This document shows positions 5,039 through 5,172 of a DNA stretch of 5,172 nt, piece after piece. The notes beneath the pieces were generated by a model. It was not told the DNA's origin. It worked only from the letters and a program-made list of their open reading frames with translations, and made no database searches. The stretch comes from Prevotellaceae bacterium UBA1710. GTDB lineage: Bacteria > Bacteroidota > Bacteroidia > Bacteroidales > Bacteroidaceae. The position numbers and the translations under genes were made by a program. Location of the stretch: NCBI GenBank assembly GCA_002317355.1, contig DCJC01000045.1, forward strand, positions 1-5,172. The letters are read 5' to 3'. How positions within the stretch are numbered: the first letter of the stretch is position 1; each line of letters opens with the position of its first letter.

Positions 5039-5055
5039 AAAAGCAGCTTGCTGCC
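5039..5055. repeat. Repeat tail with GCAGC-TT-GCTGC hairpin
   Basis: AAAAGCAGCTTGCTGCC follows the AATTATTGTCAGTT end exactly as at 4095-4110; the hairpin is 5043-5054. After GCTGCC this copy diverges from the other two. Confidence 0.7.
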
Positions 5056-5089
5056 CCAGTATTTTTCCACAGAACACTTTTCACTATAA

Positions 5090-5130
5090 TAAAGAAATCC
5101 CGCAAACAAGCTCACGCTTGTCTACGGGAT
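5090..5130 (-). terminator. Intrinsic terminator behind the tRNA gene
   Basis: ATCCCG (5097-5102) pairs with CGGGAT (5125-5130) and CAAGC (5107-5111) with GCTTG (5116-5120), with two mismatches between and a 4-base loop. On the minus strand the stem is followed by TTCTTTATTATA. It ends the transcript that begins in the tRNA gene at the window edge. Confidence 0.82.
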
Positions 5131-5137
5131 AATGTGT

Positions 5138-5150
5138 GAGAGAGAGAGAG
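5138..5150. repeat. GA dinucleotide run
   Basis: Thirteen alternating G and A bases lie directly between the tRNA 3' end and the terminator. On the transcript this is a CU run in the trailer. It is a simple repeat with no evident function. Confidence 0.8.
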
Positions 5151-5172
5151 TGGGCGTTGACGGATTCGAACC
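5151..5172 (-). tRNA. 3' end of a tRNA gene, cut by window edge
   Basis: The minus strand reads GGTTCGAATCC, the T-arm signature, then GTC completing a CCGTC T-stem strand, the 7-base acceptor strand AACGCCC and discriminator A. The matching 5' acceptor strand would be GGGCGTT. CCA is not encoded. The anticodon lies outside the window; GGGCGTT with discriminator A would suit a valine tRNA of this group, but this is a guess. Confidence 0.88.

Larger units (their letters stand above)
4497..5039. repeat. 543-bp nested inverted-repeat element
   Basis: The ends are perfect 16-bp inverted repeats, TAACTGACAATAATTA (4497-4512) and its complement (5024-5039). A further inward match, ACTCAGGTA against TACCTGAGT, is offset by three bases. 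Next inward, TTAACGTRAGTTCGACGAAT occurs in opposite orientations near 4648-4668 and 4931-4951. The core is a 46-bp inverted repeat (4688-4733 and 4844-4889, 44 of 46 identical). No open frame of coding character is contained. It resembles a MITE-like or composite intergenic repeat. No target-site duplication is obvious because both flanks are AT-rich. Confidence 0.85.

Noticed and set aside
3582..5055. Retron or diversity-generating element
   Set aside because: Long inverted repeats could suggest an msr/msd-like RNA, but no reverse transcriptase or accessory gene is visible and the repeats occur in several copies.
5039..5172. Integration (att) site at the tRNA gene
   Set aside because: The visible tRNA 3' end is not duplicated elsewhere in the window and no integrase is present.

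Overview
The window looks like a chromosomal segment from a Bacteroidales bacterium, most likely Prevotella/Segatella-like. The evidence is AT-rich intergenic DNA, Bacteroidota-type promoters (TTTG, about 19 bp, TAnnTTTG), two secreted proteins of types common in that group (a FISUMP-like domain and a short 'YNLNGQRV...GIVIVNGKKL' C-terminus), and weak Shine-Dalgarno signals. No species can be fixed from the sequence alone.

Layout. Positions 1-770 hold no convincing gene but are rich in repeats: a repeat tail at the left edge, a perfect 31-bp inverted repeat built from AAAGTGTC octamers around 63 uninterrupted A/T bases, an 11-bp tandem repeat, and a long perfect-arm hairpin at 652-721. Positions 770-3293 form one minus-strand transcription unit. 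It has a promoter -7 box at 3286-3293, a leader of about 190 nt, a 323-aa secreted protein, a 53-aa small protein, a 359-aa secreted FISUMP-like protein, and an intrinsic terminator at 770-815. The three genes are separated by 6 and 21 bases. The unit looks like a surface or secreted protein operon with a tiny protein in the middle.

A textbook plus-strand promoter (3438-3468) fires away from the operon and is followed within about 85 nt by a strong intrinsic terminator. This defines a candidate small RNA (about 3475-3558) with two hairpins. A 16-bp direct repeat lies in the shared region between the two divergent promoters.

Positions 3580-5055 are a dense array of fold-back repeats: a ~300-bp imperfect palindrome, a 121-bp element and a ~543-bp element. 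The last two are bounded by the inverted motif AACTGACAATAATT / AATTATTGTCAGTT. Many short hairpins with 2-4 nt loops sit at element edges or at matching places in opposing arms. Between the two bounded elements lies a 48-aa minus-strand ORF (4196-4342) with its own terminator. The window ends in the 3' end of a minus-strand tRNA gene with a terminator behind it.

The most interesting items are the fold-back array, in which paired arms keep hairpins while changing their sequence, the candidate small RNA, and the two small proteins.
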